The notes beneath the pieces were generated by a model. It was not told the DNA's origin and searched no databases. It saw only the letters and a program-made list of their open reading frames with translations. Below, in pieces: positions 11,439 to 22,082 of a DNA stretch of 64,000 bases; within the stretch, counting starts at the first letter, position 1; the number at the start of each line of letters is the position of its first letter. The position numbers and the translations under genes are program-made. The DNA comes from Channallabes apus (taxonomy: Eukaryota > Chordata > Actinopteri > Siluriformes > Clariidae), in assembly GCA_030522415.1 (NCBI GenBank), contig CM060125.1, positions 31,907,669 through 31,971,668 on the forward strand. Direction: 5' to 3'.

Positions 11439-12124
11439 TTTCTCTTTCTCTTTCCTCTCTCCCCCTGTCTCCCCCTTTCACTCTTTCTCTCTCTCTCTCT
11501 GTCGAGCTACACATGTCGTTCCTGAGCTGCCAGTGATCCAGACTCCCTCTGCCCTCCGGACCTGTCTGATCCATCCTGGTGCCCCACTTCTGGTTGGAGG
11601 TCTCGTCACATGGATGCCCCGTGTGTGTCTTTGGGATGCGTCTAGTGTCTGGGGATGATTCTATCTACTTAGTAGACGGTTCTGGCCTCGACAGCTGTTT
11701 CTCTGAGGACTTGACAATTCAATAGTTCAGGACTGGAACTTTCTACAAGTCTATCTGAGTCTCCAATAACTACTGGACTCCATTGCAACATCAATTAACA
11801 TCAACGATTATAGCTGAACTGCCTGCCACCTAACACACTGTATAAATGCAGATCATTTCCTGCTATCTGTTTCACCCAGATGAGGATGGGTTCCCTGTTG
11901 AGTCTGGTTCCTCTCAAGGTTTCTTCCTATTACCATCTCAGGGAGTTTTTCCTTGCCACTGTCGCCCGCGGCTTGCTCACCAGGGACTATCTGACCATTT
12001 TGATTCATACACATTCACATTCCATACAAACTTAAATAATTCTTCTGATTGTGTAAAGCTGTTTTGAGACAATGTCAATTGTTAAAAGCGCTATGCAAAT
12101 AAAATTGAATTGAATTGAATTGAA
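11439..12124 (+). mobile_element. L2 3'-tail insertion (686 bp) inside L2 copy A
   Basis: Carries only the L2 3'UTR, from its CT-rich tract to the TTGAA repeat tail. It interrupts the ORF2 sequence GATGTTAACCTAGCC, which is continuous in copy B. The 5-bp target-site duplication ttaac is at 11434-11438 and 12125-12129. It begins in the polypyrimidine tract, close to the start of a second isolated tail at 43914-44578. Confidence 0.85.
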
Positions 12125-13304
12125 TTAACCTAGCCATGTCAGATTGGAACCTAGAATACATTACTCCCCTTGAAGAGAATCAACTAATTTCACTTATCTC
12201 TTCTGCAAATTCATCAACCTCAATCAATCATCAATCATTTTCTTAAACAGATAGTACCAGTAATACCAGAACCGATGTTGAGAATAATTAATTCCTCACT
12301 CAGCATTGGTTATGTTCCAAAATCTTTTAAAGTAGCAGTTATTAAACCAATAATTAAGAAACCTGACCTCGACCCCTGTCAGCTGTCCAATTACAGGCCA
12401 ATATCAAACCTCCCCTTTATCTCTAAGATTCTGGAAAAGATAGTAGCGGAGCAGCTATGCTCATATCTACATAGAAATGGCATACATGAACTGTATCAGT
12501 CAGGATTTAGGCCTCATCACAGCACAGAAACAGCACTCGTTAAAGTAGTAAATGACCTCCTATTGGCCTCTGATCAGGGTTGTGTAACTATGCTTTTATT
12601 ACTCGACCTCAGTGCAGCTTTTGACACCATTGATCATGCTATTCTTCTTCACAGATTAGAAAATGTAGTAGGAATTAAGGGTACAGCCCTCTCCTGGCTC
12701 AGATCCTATTTGACCGATCGTTATCAGTATGTAGACTTGAATGGTGATTATTCTGCATGTTCTCTAGTGGAGTTTGATGTTCCGCAGGGTTCAGTTTTAG
12801 GCCCACTGCTTTTTTCCCTTTACATGCTTCCTCTGGGCAACATAATCCATAAGCATGGTATTAGTTTTCATTGTTATGCTGACGACACACAGTTATATGT
12901 CTCAGCAAAACCTGATGAGAAAAACCAGCTTACTAAAGTTGAGCAATGTGTGCAGGACATAAGAAATTGGATGCTAATTACCTTCCTTCTGCTTAATCCG
13001 GATAAGACAGAAGTTCTAGTCATAGGACCGCATACAGCTAGAAGTAAAATCTTAGAACACACGGTAACTTTAGATGGCCTTTCTGTTCCATCAAGTGCAA
13101 CAGTAAAAGACCTCGGCGTGATTATAGATTCCAGCCTTTCATTTGAAGCTCATGTAGATAATATCACCAGGATAGCACTCTTTCACCTCAGAAATATTGC
13201 CAAGATAAGAAATATATTGTCGCTAAACGATGCAGAAAAACTAGGTCATGCTTTTATCACTTCTAGTTTGGACTATTGTAATGCCTTACTGTCTGGTTGT
13301 GAGT

Positions 13305-13669
13305 GAACTAACCCGGAGTAGACCAGAAGACTTAGCTTTAGCGGTTAGCCCTTGTAGCATGGATGGTAAACCCAAATGCGGAAGCAAGCGAGAAGGCAGG
13401 ATAACCACGCGATTTAATCTAAGGACTCTCACAACAACGGAGCAAGGGAAAAACACAAATTTAACCTGCGTCCTATAAACACACACTCTAGACAGAAAGA
13501 TAACCCAAGATAGTGAGTACTCACGAATTGGAAGCGATATGAGCTGATCCGACATGGGCGAAACTCAATGACTGAGTGAGGTGAAACGCCATCTTGTCTC
13601 CTTTTATGCTTCCTGCTTTTGTGACCTGGCTACTTCCGGGTCCTTGTGCCGGTCGCGGTGCGAGTGTGT
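13305..13669 (-). mobile_element. Solo LTR of the Gypsy-2 family
   Basis: Matches, in reverse complement, the LTRs at 26400-26778 and 35689-36038 (shared: TTTGGGTTTACCATCC, AGTGTGTGTTTATAGGACGC, CACAAGGACCCGGAAG). It splits the L2 codons for LLSGC...VRCINKLQL, which are contiguous in copy B, so it is a clean solo LTR left by recombination between two LTRs. It is visibly more diverged than the Gypsy-2 LTRs, and the short target duplication cannot be fixed. Confidence 0.8.
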
Positions 13670-14088
13670 GTTCAGCTGGGTGCATAAACAAGCTTCAGCT
13701 AGTCCAGAATGCAGCAGCGAGAGTCCTCACTAGAACCAGAAGATATGAGCACATCACCCCTATCCTATATTCACTGCATTGGCTCCCTGTGAAATTTCGC
13801 ATTGATTTTAAAATACTACTCTTGATATATAAAGCATTAAATGGTCTCGCACCGCAGTATCTGAGCGAACTGCTAGTGTCTTACGATCCGCCACGCCTAC
13901 TTCGGTCAAAGGATGCAGGCTGCTTGTCAGTACCGCGTATTATGAAAACTACAGCTGGGGGCAGAGCTTTTTCTTACAAAGCCCCAAAATTATGGAATAG
14001 TCTTCCAAATAGTGTTCGGGACTCAGACACAGTCTCAGTGTTTAAGTCTAGGCTAAAAACCTATTTATTTAGCCAAGCATTTTTATAA

Positions 14089-15105
14089 ATAAATTTGTCG
14101 AGCAGATCTGGGGGACTCATGGACGTAGAGTATTATGGTGAACTGGTATGTTTAGATGCTGTCTTCCTCAGTCTCATTTGATCACTCAGGTTTGTTGACG
14201 GTGAGGTGATTGTTTGCTTTACATCTCAGTTCCCCCTCATGTTTGTGTTTCCTTCTGGTTCTCCCTTTTAGTTATGCTGTCATAGTTAGTCCTGCCGGAG
14301 TCCCTGCTTGCACTCTACAGTAAATATACATTCACATTATACATTATGTGACTGTGACTATACCTACAGTAACTGCCATCTCTCCTCTTCTTCTCTTTCT
14401 CCCCCTCTTTCTCTTTCCTCTCTCGCCCTGTCTCCCCCTTTCACTCTTTCTCTCTCTCTGTCGAGCTACACATGTCGTTCCTGAGCTGCCAGTGATCCAG
14501 ACTCCCTCTGCCCTCCGGACCTGTCTGATCCATCCTGGTGCCCCGTTTCTGGTTGGAGGTCTCGTCGCATGGATGCCCTGTGTGTCTTTTTGGGATGCGT
14601 CTGGTGTCTGGGGATGATTCTCTCTACTTAGAAGATGGTTCTGGCCTCGACTGGTGTTAGCAGCTTTTTCTCTGAGGACTTGACAATTCGATAGTTCAGG
14701 ACTGGATCTTTCTACAAGTCTATCTGAGTCTCCAATAACTACTGGACTCCATTTTACATCAACTATTATAACATCAATTAACATCAACTATTATAGCTGA
14801 ACTGCCTGCCACCTAACACACTGTATACATGCAGATCATTTCCTGCTATCTGTTTCACCCAGATGAGGATGGGTTCCCTGTTGAGTCTGGTTCCTCTCAA
14901 GGTTTCTTCCTATTACCATCTCAGGGAGTTTTTCCTTGCCACCGTCGCCCTTGGCTTGCTCACCAGGGACTATCTGACCATTTTGATTCATACACATTCA
15001 CATTCCATACAAACTTAAATAATTCTTTTGATTGTGTAAAGCTGTTTTGAGACAATGTCAATTGTTAAAAGTGCTATACAAATAAAATTTAATTGAATTA
15101 ATAAC
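14089..15105 (+). repeat. L2 copy A 3'UTR
   Basis: Non-coding 3' end with a CT-rich tract (about 14395-14460), a conserved block starting GAGCTACACATG, a stretch including CAAGGTTTCTTCCTATTACC and the terminal AATAAAATTTAATTGAATTA. The small open frames in it recur in every L2 tail here and are shadows. At least five other copies of this tail are in the window. Confidence 0.8.
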
Positions 15106-15365
15106 ACATGGTAATATGATGACGTACCTCTGAGTCGGAGTTTAGTTGTTTGGAGCTGATTTCCGTTTGTTGTTCTTAGACGAAGAAACTTGCGCGTTCT
15201 CCAAATAGCGCAAAAAACGGGGGAAAAAGGCGAAGCTGAATAGTATGAAGATGTAAAAACTAGTTGCTATTAATATTATTGTTGTATATATGAAAACGCT
15301 ATGTAATTTAAACGCTGATACAAACAAGAAACTTTCGCAGTAACGGTACAAAGCCAAGAAGCTAC

Positions 15366-15561
15366 TGTAACATCCCGATGTTAGCAGTGATCCAGCCACA
15401 CTCAGGACAGCATATCGTGACGTCATTAGTGTCGCGAGATTAAGGTTGTAATAGAGTTTGTACGTGATTCAAGATGTCGGAGTAAAAACTGTGAACGAGC
15501 TCACGTTGGAATCCTGTGTTTATTACAATTACACACACAGTGCCAAAGGGCAAACACAACA
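15366..15561 (+). repeat. Gypsy-1 5' LTR with primer-binding-site candidate downstream
   Basis: Starts TGTAACATCCC and ends ACACAACA. Directly after it, TGGTGTCAGAG (15562-15572) is positioned as the tRNA primer binding site and resembles initiator-Met type sites with mismatches; the primer identity is not certain. Confidence 0.88.
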
Positions 15562-15605
15562 TGGTGTCAGAGTAGCGGTCTGAAGACCCACCGACAACAG
15601 AAACG

Positions 15606-16190
15606 ATGGACGCGTACGGAATTCCGGCCCCGCGCATGGACTGGGATTCGCCGAATCTACCCGAAGCATGGCGGCGGTTCAAGCAACAAGCTGAACTGAT
15701 GTTTTCCGGCCCATTACGAGAGAAGCGAGAATCAGATAAGTGCAGTTACTTACTGTTATGGATTGGAGAGAAGGGACAGGATATATTCAACACCTGGACT
15801 TTTACCGAAGACGAAGCTAAGAAGCTACAAACATACTACGATAAGTATGCAGCATATATCACTCCCAAGTCAAACCCGATTTATGCTAGATATCGCTTCC
15901 AAGAGAAAATACAGGCTGACGGCGAAACATTCGAACACTTTATAACCGAACTGAAATTACTCGTAAAAGACTGCGGATACCCAAACAGTGATGACATGGT
16001 CAGGGACCGCATTGTATTTGCCACAAACTCACCGCGCGTCCGCGAGAAGCTGCTAAGCCAGGGTGCTGAACTAACACTAGAGAAGGCCATAGACATCGCC
16101 CGGTCCCATGAACTAGCACAGTTGCAGCTAAAGAAAATGAGTGCCACTAAAGATGATCCCAAAATTGATGCAATGAACGTAACAAGATAA
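15606..16190 (+). pseudogene. Gypsy-1 gag, with internal stop before the zinc knuckle
   Basis: Capsid-like protein of 194 codons to the TAA at 16188-16190. The same frame stays open past the stop through a nucleocapsid region with CDRCAGSH and CIKCKKYNHFAKAC (a CX2CX4HX4C zinc knuckle at about 16300-16355) up to about 16545. The stop lies before the RNA-binding knuckle, not at the usual gag-pol junction, so a nonsense mutation is more likely than programmed readthrough. Translation starts at the ATG 44 bases after the LTR, near the primer site. Confidence 0.8.
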
Positions 16191-16600
16191 CGACAAAACA
16201 TTCACAGGTACACGAAAACAAAAGACCACAAACCAGCACACAGAGAATGTGACAGATGCGCAGGCTCACACAACCCGAGAGAGACCTGCCCAGCCAGAGG
16301 CAAACAATGCATCAAATGTAAAAAGTACAACCATTTTGCAAAAGCCTGCAAAACAAGAAACACCGTTTCATTCAAACCTCAGAGAAGACCTATACATGCC
16401 ATAGAGCAAAATGATGACGAGGAAGAGTGTGAATTATACATTGACAGTATCACAACCGTGAATACAGCCAAAAACAATGTACAGGCCTACGCAGACATCA
16501 AAATTGGACCTAGACAGCAAACAGTCAAGTTCAAGTTCAAGTTCCGGGTGCGGAAATTAATGCTATACCAAATCACACCTTTAATGCTTTCTTCCAAGAA

Positions 16601-19540
16601 GTGCAGATAGCACCACCCACACAGTCTATAACAGCCTACGGAGGCAACACACTGGAAGTCCATGGCACCTGTATGCTGGAATGTGAGCACAACGAACACT
16701 CAGCGATGCTGGAGTTCCACATAATCAAAGCCAAAGCACCCCCCATCCTAGGTTTAAGTGCCAGCTTGGACTTAAACCTCATCAAACTAGTAATGGGAGT
16801 AAGTAAGGAAGAAACAAAACCAGACATCAAACCCAAGCATGTACTAAAAGAATATGCAGACATTTTTCAGGGCATTGGCGAATTCGCCGGTGAATGCACA
16901 CTCCGAATTGACCCACAGGCGACGCCAGTGGTCTACCCCCCGCGCAGAGTCCCCATTGCACTACGAACTCGGCTTAAAGAGGAACTCGACAAAATGGAGG
17001 ACAGCAACATAATCGTCAAAGTAACCGAACCCACCGAATGGGTGAATGCACTAGTGGTAGTCGAAAAGCCAAACAGCAAAAAACTACGAGTATGTTTGGA
17101 CCCAAGGGACCTTAACAAGGCCATCCAACGGCCTCACTATCCGCTTCCCACACTAGAAGAAGTCACCACCAAACTTGCAGGAGCTCAATACTTCAGCGTC
17201 TTAGATGCAAGGTCCGGCTACTGGGCTATCAAGCTAAACACAGACTCATCAATGTTAACCACATTTAATACGCCATTCGGCAGGTACAGGTTCCTCCGCC
17301 TGCCTTTTGGCATTAACTCGGCACAGGATGAGTTCCAAAGGCACGTAAATGAGACGTACGAAGGCCTCAAAGGTGTTGCTGCTATAGTCGATGATATTCT
17401 TGTATTCGGCAAAGACAAAGAGGAACATGACACAAACCTGAGGGCAATGTTACAACGCACAAGAGAAAGAGGACTAAAACTGAACCCGGACAAATGCCGC
17501 ATTGGCGTCCAAGAGGTCAGCTACTTTGGCCACAGGCTCTCATGCAAAGGCATAAGCCCAGACCCACAAAAGGTAAAAGCCGTACAGGAGATGCAGCCAC
17601 CCCAGTCCAAGCCCGAGCTGGAGACCATACTTGGCATGATCAATTATTTAGCCAGATTCACACCACACCTCTCAGAGATAAACGCACCACTCAGGCAGCT
17701 ATTTAAACAGGACAGTGAGTTTGTATGGGACGCAATACACGACAGAGCATTTGAGCGAATCAAAGACCTAATTACAAATCACCCAGTACTGTTATACTTT
17801 GACCCACAAAAGGACCTCGTTTTACAGGTAGATGCTTCCAAGAACGGCCTAGGCGCAGTCTTGCTTCAAAACAACAGACCTGTCGCATACGCCTCAAAGT
17901 CCCTCAACAACACAGAACATAATTACGCCCAAATAGAAAAGGAGCAGTATGCCGTATTGTTCGGGTGCAAGCGTTTCCACGAATACATGTACGACAGAAG
18001 AGTAACTGTAGAATCAGACCACAAACCTCTAGAGGCGATACTCAGAAAACCGCTCGCTTCAGCCCCCCCTCGTCTCCAGAGGATGATACTCCAACTTCAA
18101 AAATATGATATCCACATCCTCCACAAACCTGGGAAACAGATACCAGTGGCCGACACTCTTTCACGCAAAGCCATTGAGTTCCATGACAGCAGCCTAAGCG
18201 AAGGCATGGATGCACAAGTACACACCCTGACAGCAAACATCCAAGTAAGCGACGATAAGCTGAGAGAACTAAGAGTGATCACAGCACAGGACCCTCAGAT
18301 GGAGGTACTGAAGCACACCACAAAGACGGGCTGGCCCGATAAATGCAAACAGTGTCCACCGATCATTCGTGAATATCGGAACCACCGTTGTGACATCTCT
18401 GAAATCGATGGCATAATGTTTAAAGGCGAGAAAATCATAGTACCCCAGTGCTTACGAAAAGAAATGTTAGAGCACATCCACATGGGCCACATGGGAGTGG
18501 AAAAGTGTAAACACAGAGCACGCGATCTCCTGTTCTGGCCACGCATGGTACAACAGATCGAAACACTGGTGGGACAATGTAACATCTGCCAGGAACGACG
18601 AAGCGCCAACATCAAAGAACCCTTACTATCACACTATATTCCGGAAAGACCTTGGCAAGTGGTAGGAACTGACTTGTTTACATGGGACGGTCAAAACCAC
18701 ATAATCATCGTGGATTATCATAGCCGATACTTCGAGATGGAAAAACTCCACAGCTGCACTGCCACAGCAGTCATTGACAAACTCAAAGCAGCCTTTGCAC
18801 GCCACGGCATACCAGAGCGCATCATCAGCGATAATGGCCCCTGCTATAGCGCAGAGGAGTTCCACAGATTCGCAAAGACATGGGATTTTGAACACGTTAC
18901 CACGAGCCCGAGATACCCCCAAAGCAACGGTTTAGCCGAAAAAACTGTTCAAACAGCAAAACACCTCCTGGATAAAACAAAACCTGATGGAAAGGACTAC
19001 TATCTCGGATTATTAGAATACCGGAACACGCCTGTGGACAACTTTAAATCTCCAGCACAACTCCTGATGAGCCGCAGGCTACGATCAATCCTTCCCATAA
19101 CTGCCGCACGTCTCCATCCTCAGGTCACACCCCAGCACACGCTCCGAAATTGGAGAGTAACATGCCAACAGCGACAGCAGTTCTACTACAACAGATCTGC
19201 CAAAGCGCTGCCCCCTCTAACTGCGGACACACGCATCCATTTCCGCCAAGAGGAAGGCTCATGGCATCAGGCAAAGGTGATACAACCTGCCAATACACAA
19301 AGGAGCTACCACATCCAAACAGATGCTCAAGTGCTCCGGCGCAACAGGCGACACCTCCGCGACACCAGCAAAACCCCCAGTGCATCCGAAAACCACCATC
19401 CCGCACCGACTCGCTGCGCCACCTCAGACCTACAACCTGAGCCTGCCCAAGAGCCAAACGAACTGCCACCAAACGAACACTTCACATACACCACAAGATC
19501 TGGCCGTATAGTTAAGCCTAGACAAATTCTTAACCTATAA
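16601..19540 (+). CDS. Gypsy-1 pol polyprotein (RT, RNase H, integrase)
   Basis: A 979-codon open frame. It begins inside the protease remnant: upstream, the expected Asp-Thr/Ser-Gly is replaced by a TTCAAG repeat and a frame change around 16530-16555, though GAEINAIP-like sequence survives. Then reverse transcriptase (catalytic IVDD near residue 262), RNase H (VDASKNGLGAVL, ESDHKPLE), integrase zinc finger (HIHMGHMG...CNIC, near 625-662) and the integrase core with a D,D-E set near residues 689 (TDLF), 743 (SDNGP) and 778 (NGLAEKT). Copies RNA to DNA and inserts it, acting in cytoplasmic particles and nucleus. Intact apart from protease, consistent with recent insertion. Confidence 0.9.
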   Translation: MQIAPPTQSITAYGGNTLEVHGTCMLECEHNEHSAMLEFHIIKAKAPPILGLSASLDLNLIKLVMGVSKEETKPDIKPKHVLKEYADIFQGIGEFAGECTLRIDPQATPVVYPPRRVPIALRTRLKEELDKMEDSNIIVKVTEPTEWVNALVVVEKPNSKKLRVCLDPRDLNKAIQRPHYPLPTLEEVTTKLAGAQYFSVLDARSGYWAIKLNTDSSMLTTFNTPFGRYRFLRLPFGINSAQDEFQRHVNETYEGLKGVAAIVDDILVFGKDKEEHDTNLRAMLQRTRERGLKLNPDKCRIGVQEVSYFGHRLSCKGISPDPQKVKAVQEMQPPQSKPELETILGMINYLARFTPHLSEINAPLRQLFKQDSEFVWDAIHDRAFERIKDLITNHPVLLYFDPQKDLVLQVDASKNGLGAVLLQNNRPVAYASKSLNNTEHNYAQIEKEQYAVLFGCKRFHEYMYDRRVTVESDHKPLEAILRKPLASAPPRLQRMILQLQKYDIHILHKPGKQIPVADTLSRKAIEFHDSSLSEGMDAQVHTLTANIQVSDDKLRELRVITAQDPQMEVLKHTTKTGWPDKCKQCPPIIREYRNHRCDISEIDGIMFKGEKIIVPQCLRKEMLEHIHMGHMGVEKCKHRARDLLFWPRMVQQIETLVGQCNICQERRSANIKEPLLSHYIPERPWQVVGTDLFTWDGQNHIIIVDYHSRYFEMEKLHSCTATAVIDKLKAAFARHGIPERIISDNGPCYSAEEFHRFAKTWDFEHVTTSPRYPQSNGLAEKTVQTAKHLLDKTKPDGKDYYLGLLEYRNTPVDNFKSPAQLLMSRRLRSILPITAARLHPQVTPQHTLRNWRVTCQQRQQFYYNRSAKALPPLTADTRIHFRQEEGSWHQAKVIQPANTQRSYHIQTDAQVLRRNRRHLRDTSKTPSASENHHPAPTRCATSDLQPEPAQEPNELPPNEHFTYTTRSGRIVKPRQILNL

Positions 19541-19866
19541 TAACAGGACCCTTCGATTTCACAGGGCAACACAACCACCATATGCTCATAGATGCTTCAC
19601 ATATAAGATGTTATGCAATTGTAAATGTTCGAACCAGATGGTTATCACCTAAACGCGTTAATGATGCATAAAGCTCTTTAAAGTGTTCTTTACTATTGCT
19701 ATTATACAACATGTATTTGATTACCCACCGAAAGGTTTTCATCCACACTAATCGCTGTTACAAGGCAAGCTTAGTTCAGTGCCGCAAGTTATGTTTATAT
19801 TTGTTTATATTCAGGTTACATAGAATGTTCTAGTGAATGTTATACCCAGACCCTAAGCCATTATTT

Positions 19867-20072
19867 AGGAGGGAGATGTAACATCCCGATGTTAGCAGTG
19901 ATCCAGCCACACTCAGCACAGCATATCGTGACGTCATTAGTGTCGCGAGATTAAGGTTGTAAGAGAGTTTGTACGTGATTCAAGATGTCGGAGTAAAAAC
20001 TGTGAACGAGCTCACGTTGGAATCCTGTGTTTATTACAATTACACACACAGTGCCAAAGGGCAAACACAACA
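19867..20072 (+). repeat. Gypsy-1 polypurine tract and 3' LTR
   Basis: AGGAGGGAGA at 19867-19876 abuts the 3' LTR (19877-20072, 196 bp). Compared with the 5' LTR I see changes in the CTCAGGACAG / CTCAGCACAG and TAATAGAG / TAAGAGAG words only. Confidence 0.88.
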
Positions 20073-20086
20073 GCTACGTCACCCAA

Positions 20087-20229
20087 GACCAGAACTAGAA
20101 CAAAACATGTGTATCAGGGTGGCTGGGGTCATGTTACATTTAACTGAATTTACACACCTGAAGTCGCACAGGGAAGAAATGTGCAGTATAAACCAGAGCT
20201 GTGTTTAATAGTGAAAATGAGAGCATGTC

Positions 20230-20260
<31 letters not shown>

Positions 20261-20784
20261 GATTGAGACTAAACAGCAGTGTGTGAGGTAACACTAATGC
20301 TTAGTGCTGGTTGTGATAAATGAATCGTGTTCTTCAGTCACAGTATAAGATCACAAACAGTTAATGCACAACTATGATGAAAAGTCACAATGTACAGTAC
20401 AGTGTGTGATGATGTCATTGTGTGTGTGTGTCTGTGTGTGTTGGGGGTGTATGGTGTTGTGGTGTAGTTTGTTGTACCCTGAGACACGGCCTGAGATCAG
20501 AGGTGTGCTGATAAAGCAGTGGATATCAGTCATAGGAGCTCCACACTGCCACCTGGTGGCTGGATGGTGTTTAGCGCTCATCAGGAACAGCTGTAGTCTT
20601 GGAGATCTCCAGAAAATGTGTTTAAATATTTATTAAACCAGCCTATCAGTGCGTGGGGGATTAAGTCAGCCAATCAGAATACCTGGAGCAAAAAACAAAC
20701 GTCTAGCCATCACAATTGGCCTGTCTCACAGTAGCTACATTTTTAATATCTTGTTACAATAGTGAGCAAGTGAACCTTTTTCCT
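20087..20784. other. Non-coding region, no recognised feature
   Basis: Ordinary intergenic-like sequence with a (CA)n run near 20228-20260 and a (GT)-rich patch near 20420-20445. No ORF resembles a protein and no repeat matches elsewhere in the window. Confidence 0.5.
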
Positions 20785-21030
20785 GAAGTTGTTGTTTTAA
20801 GGATTTGAGTGACTTTGCTAAAGTTGCTAAGAGCCAGACTGTGATGGCTAGAGGACCTGTTCAGTGTGACTCCAAACCTGCAGCTCCTGTGGGATGTTCC
20901 TGGTCTGATACCAAAAGTGATACAAGGGAGGAAAATTGGTGTCAGGTTCATAGGGGTCAGGGGTCACTGATGCACATGGGGAGTGAAGGCCCGCCGTGTG
21001 GTCCGATCAAATAGAAGTGCTATAGTGTAG
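20785..21030 (+). pseudogene. Tc1/mariner-like transposase N-terminal fragment
   Basis: The frame at 20805-21014 reads as a decayed helix-turn-helix DNA-binding region of a fish Tc1-like transposase: LSDFAK...MARGPVQ...PAAPVGCSWS, then HRGQGSLMHMGSEGPPCG. Only the N-terminal quarter remains; the DDE catalytic domain and terminal inverted repeats are missing. The assignment rests on recalled family sequence. Confidence 0.6.
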
Positions 21031-21133
21031 ATTAGACTGAAAGGAGCCAGAACACATACTTCACCGGTGTCATGGTGACAGGGAGGGATCTACTCAATAT
21101 TAATCAGATGATCATTATGGAGGTTATAGCTGA

Positions 21134-21134
<1 letters not shown>

Positions 21135-21172
<38 letters not shown>
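21135..21172. repeat. (CA)n microsatellite
   Basis: About 19 CA units directly upstream of the CpG-rich block. Further short CA/GT runs lie at about 21503-21530, 21640-21665, 21958-21979 and 22051-22080 inside it. Confidence 0.9.
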
Positions 21173-21174
<2 letters not shown>

Positions 21175-21239
21175 GTGACGCTTTGTATTTTTTATCATGT
21201 AGTTTTTTTTTTAACCATGATGATGCGATGACGTAGACA

Positions 21240-22039
21240 GTGTGTGTGTGTGTGAGTGAGTGTGAGTGACTGCGCGTGCGCATGTCAGTCCAGAGGCTCG
21301 CGGCTGCCTCTTGTCACCGGAGGATGCGCGCGCTGTGAGTTTGAGACGCTACTGATGATGAAGAGGAGGAGGAAGGTGATGATGATGATGATGATGGTTC
21401 GGGGGGAGCGTGGTGGCACGCGGCGGACAGCCCGCACTGAGACGCTGTGGAGGTGAAGATCTGAGCGGATCTGCGCAGGAGGAAACCGGAGAGAAAACAC
21501 ACTCTCACACACACACACACACACACACACGGCGCGGGGGGACGGAATGTCGGCGGCGCTGTAGTGCTGGTGGTGAAGGCGCGCGCTGTCCCGGTGCTGA
21601 AACCGGACACGGAATCTCTGGATTTCTCTCTGTTACTGTGTGTGTGTGTGTGTGTGTGTGAGTGTGTTTTCTCTGCTCTGGGAATAATGCTGGAGATGGA
21701 AGGCCGGTGGCGGAACGCCGGGTGTGTAACAGCACTGTGAGGAGGAGGAGGGGGAGGGGCGGATCGCGCGGATCCCGGAGAGACTGACTGAGATTGATTG
21801 TGTTTTTGAAGAAGAGCCTTCAGCGAGCGCACATAAAGCGCGCGTGCACCCACCCCCCCACCCCCCCACCGCTTCATTCCGGCGCTAAAGATTAAAGCAG
21901 AGACGCTACATCTGTGCCCGCGTGAAGAGGCGGGGAGGAGAGCGCGCGCTCGGGCCTGTGTGTGTGTGTGTGTGTGTGTAGGGGGTGAACAGGAATCTTC
22001 TCTGTCAGCGCACACGGAGGAGTGAAGCAGCACCGGAGA

Positions 22040-22082
<43 letters not shown>

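Larger units (their letters stand above)
10096..14088 (+). pseudogene. L2 ORF2 (endonuclease and reverse transcriptase), broken and interrupted
   Basis: Would encode the L2 endonuclease-RT. Segments in order: N-terminus 10096-10308 ([11 protein letters not shown] motif), an endonuclease region with frameshifts and stops (a small deletion near 10303, stops near 10528 and 10588), endonuclease end 10828-11103, linker 11148-11438, and RT 12275-13306 with [37 protein letters not shown] and the catalytic YADD. The C-terminal part resumes at 13672-14088. Between segments lie the L2-tail insertion and the solo LTR. A short tandem duplication (CATCAGTGTGTAGTAGGA) occurs near 10726-10761. The same RT in copy B (28065-29734) gives the uninterrupted reference for both insertion points. 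Confidence 0.88.
8863..15105 (+). mobile_element. L2 LINE (copy A), full-length 5' end, broken
   Basis: A nearly complete L2-clade LINE: 5'UTR (8863-9099), ORF1 with an esterase domain (9100-9963), damaged ORF2 (10096-14088) and a long 3'UTR (14089-15105) ending in a TTGAATT-type tail. Two later insertions sit inside ORF2: an L2 tail (11439-12124) and a solo Gypsy LTR (about 13305-13669). The 5' start (TTGGGTGACGTAGC) is shared with the inverted 5'UTR at 15113-20086, supporting it as the true element start. Confidence 0.85.
15366..20072 (+). mobile_element. Gypsy-1: young Ty3/Gypsy retrotransposon
   Basis: 4.7-kb element with two 196-bp LTRs and the 5-bp target-site duplication gctac (15361-15365 and 20073-20077). 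The LTRs differ at only two positions that I can find, so insertion is recent. The order gag, (protease), RT, RNase H, integrase is the Ty3/Gypsy order; the integrase resembles the Mag / C. elegans K02A2.6 lineage by recollection. An in-frame stop in gag and a scrambled protease site argue against this copy being autonomous. Confidence 0.92.
15113..20086 (-). mobile_element. Inverted L2 5'UTR, split by Gypsy-1
   Basis: 15113-15365 plus 20073-20086 read, on the minus strand, as an L2 5'UTR from its first base (TTGGGTGACGTAGC) to just before the ORF1 ATG (GAGGTACGTCATCAT). It is roughly 85% similar by eye to the 5'UTR of copy A at 8863-9099, so it derives from a different L2 copy. No ORF1 follows. 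Gypsy-1 is inserted in it, duplicating gctac. Confidence 0.75.

Noticed and set aside
14344..14787. 147-codon minus-strand frame in L2 3'UTR
   Set aside because: The same non-coding tail recurs in all L2 copies with differing frames; it is an antisense shadow.
21314..22080. Long minus-strand open frames (up to 239 codons) across 21.3-22.1 kb
   Set aside because: They are made of dinucleotide-repeat peptides (HTHT, VCVC) and CpG-rich low-complexity sequence with no recognised domain.
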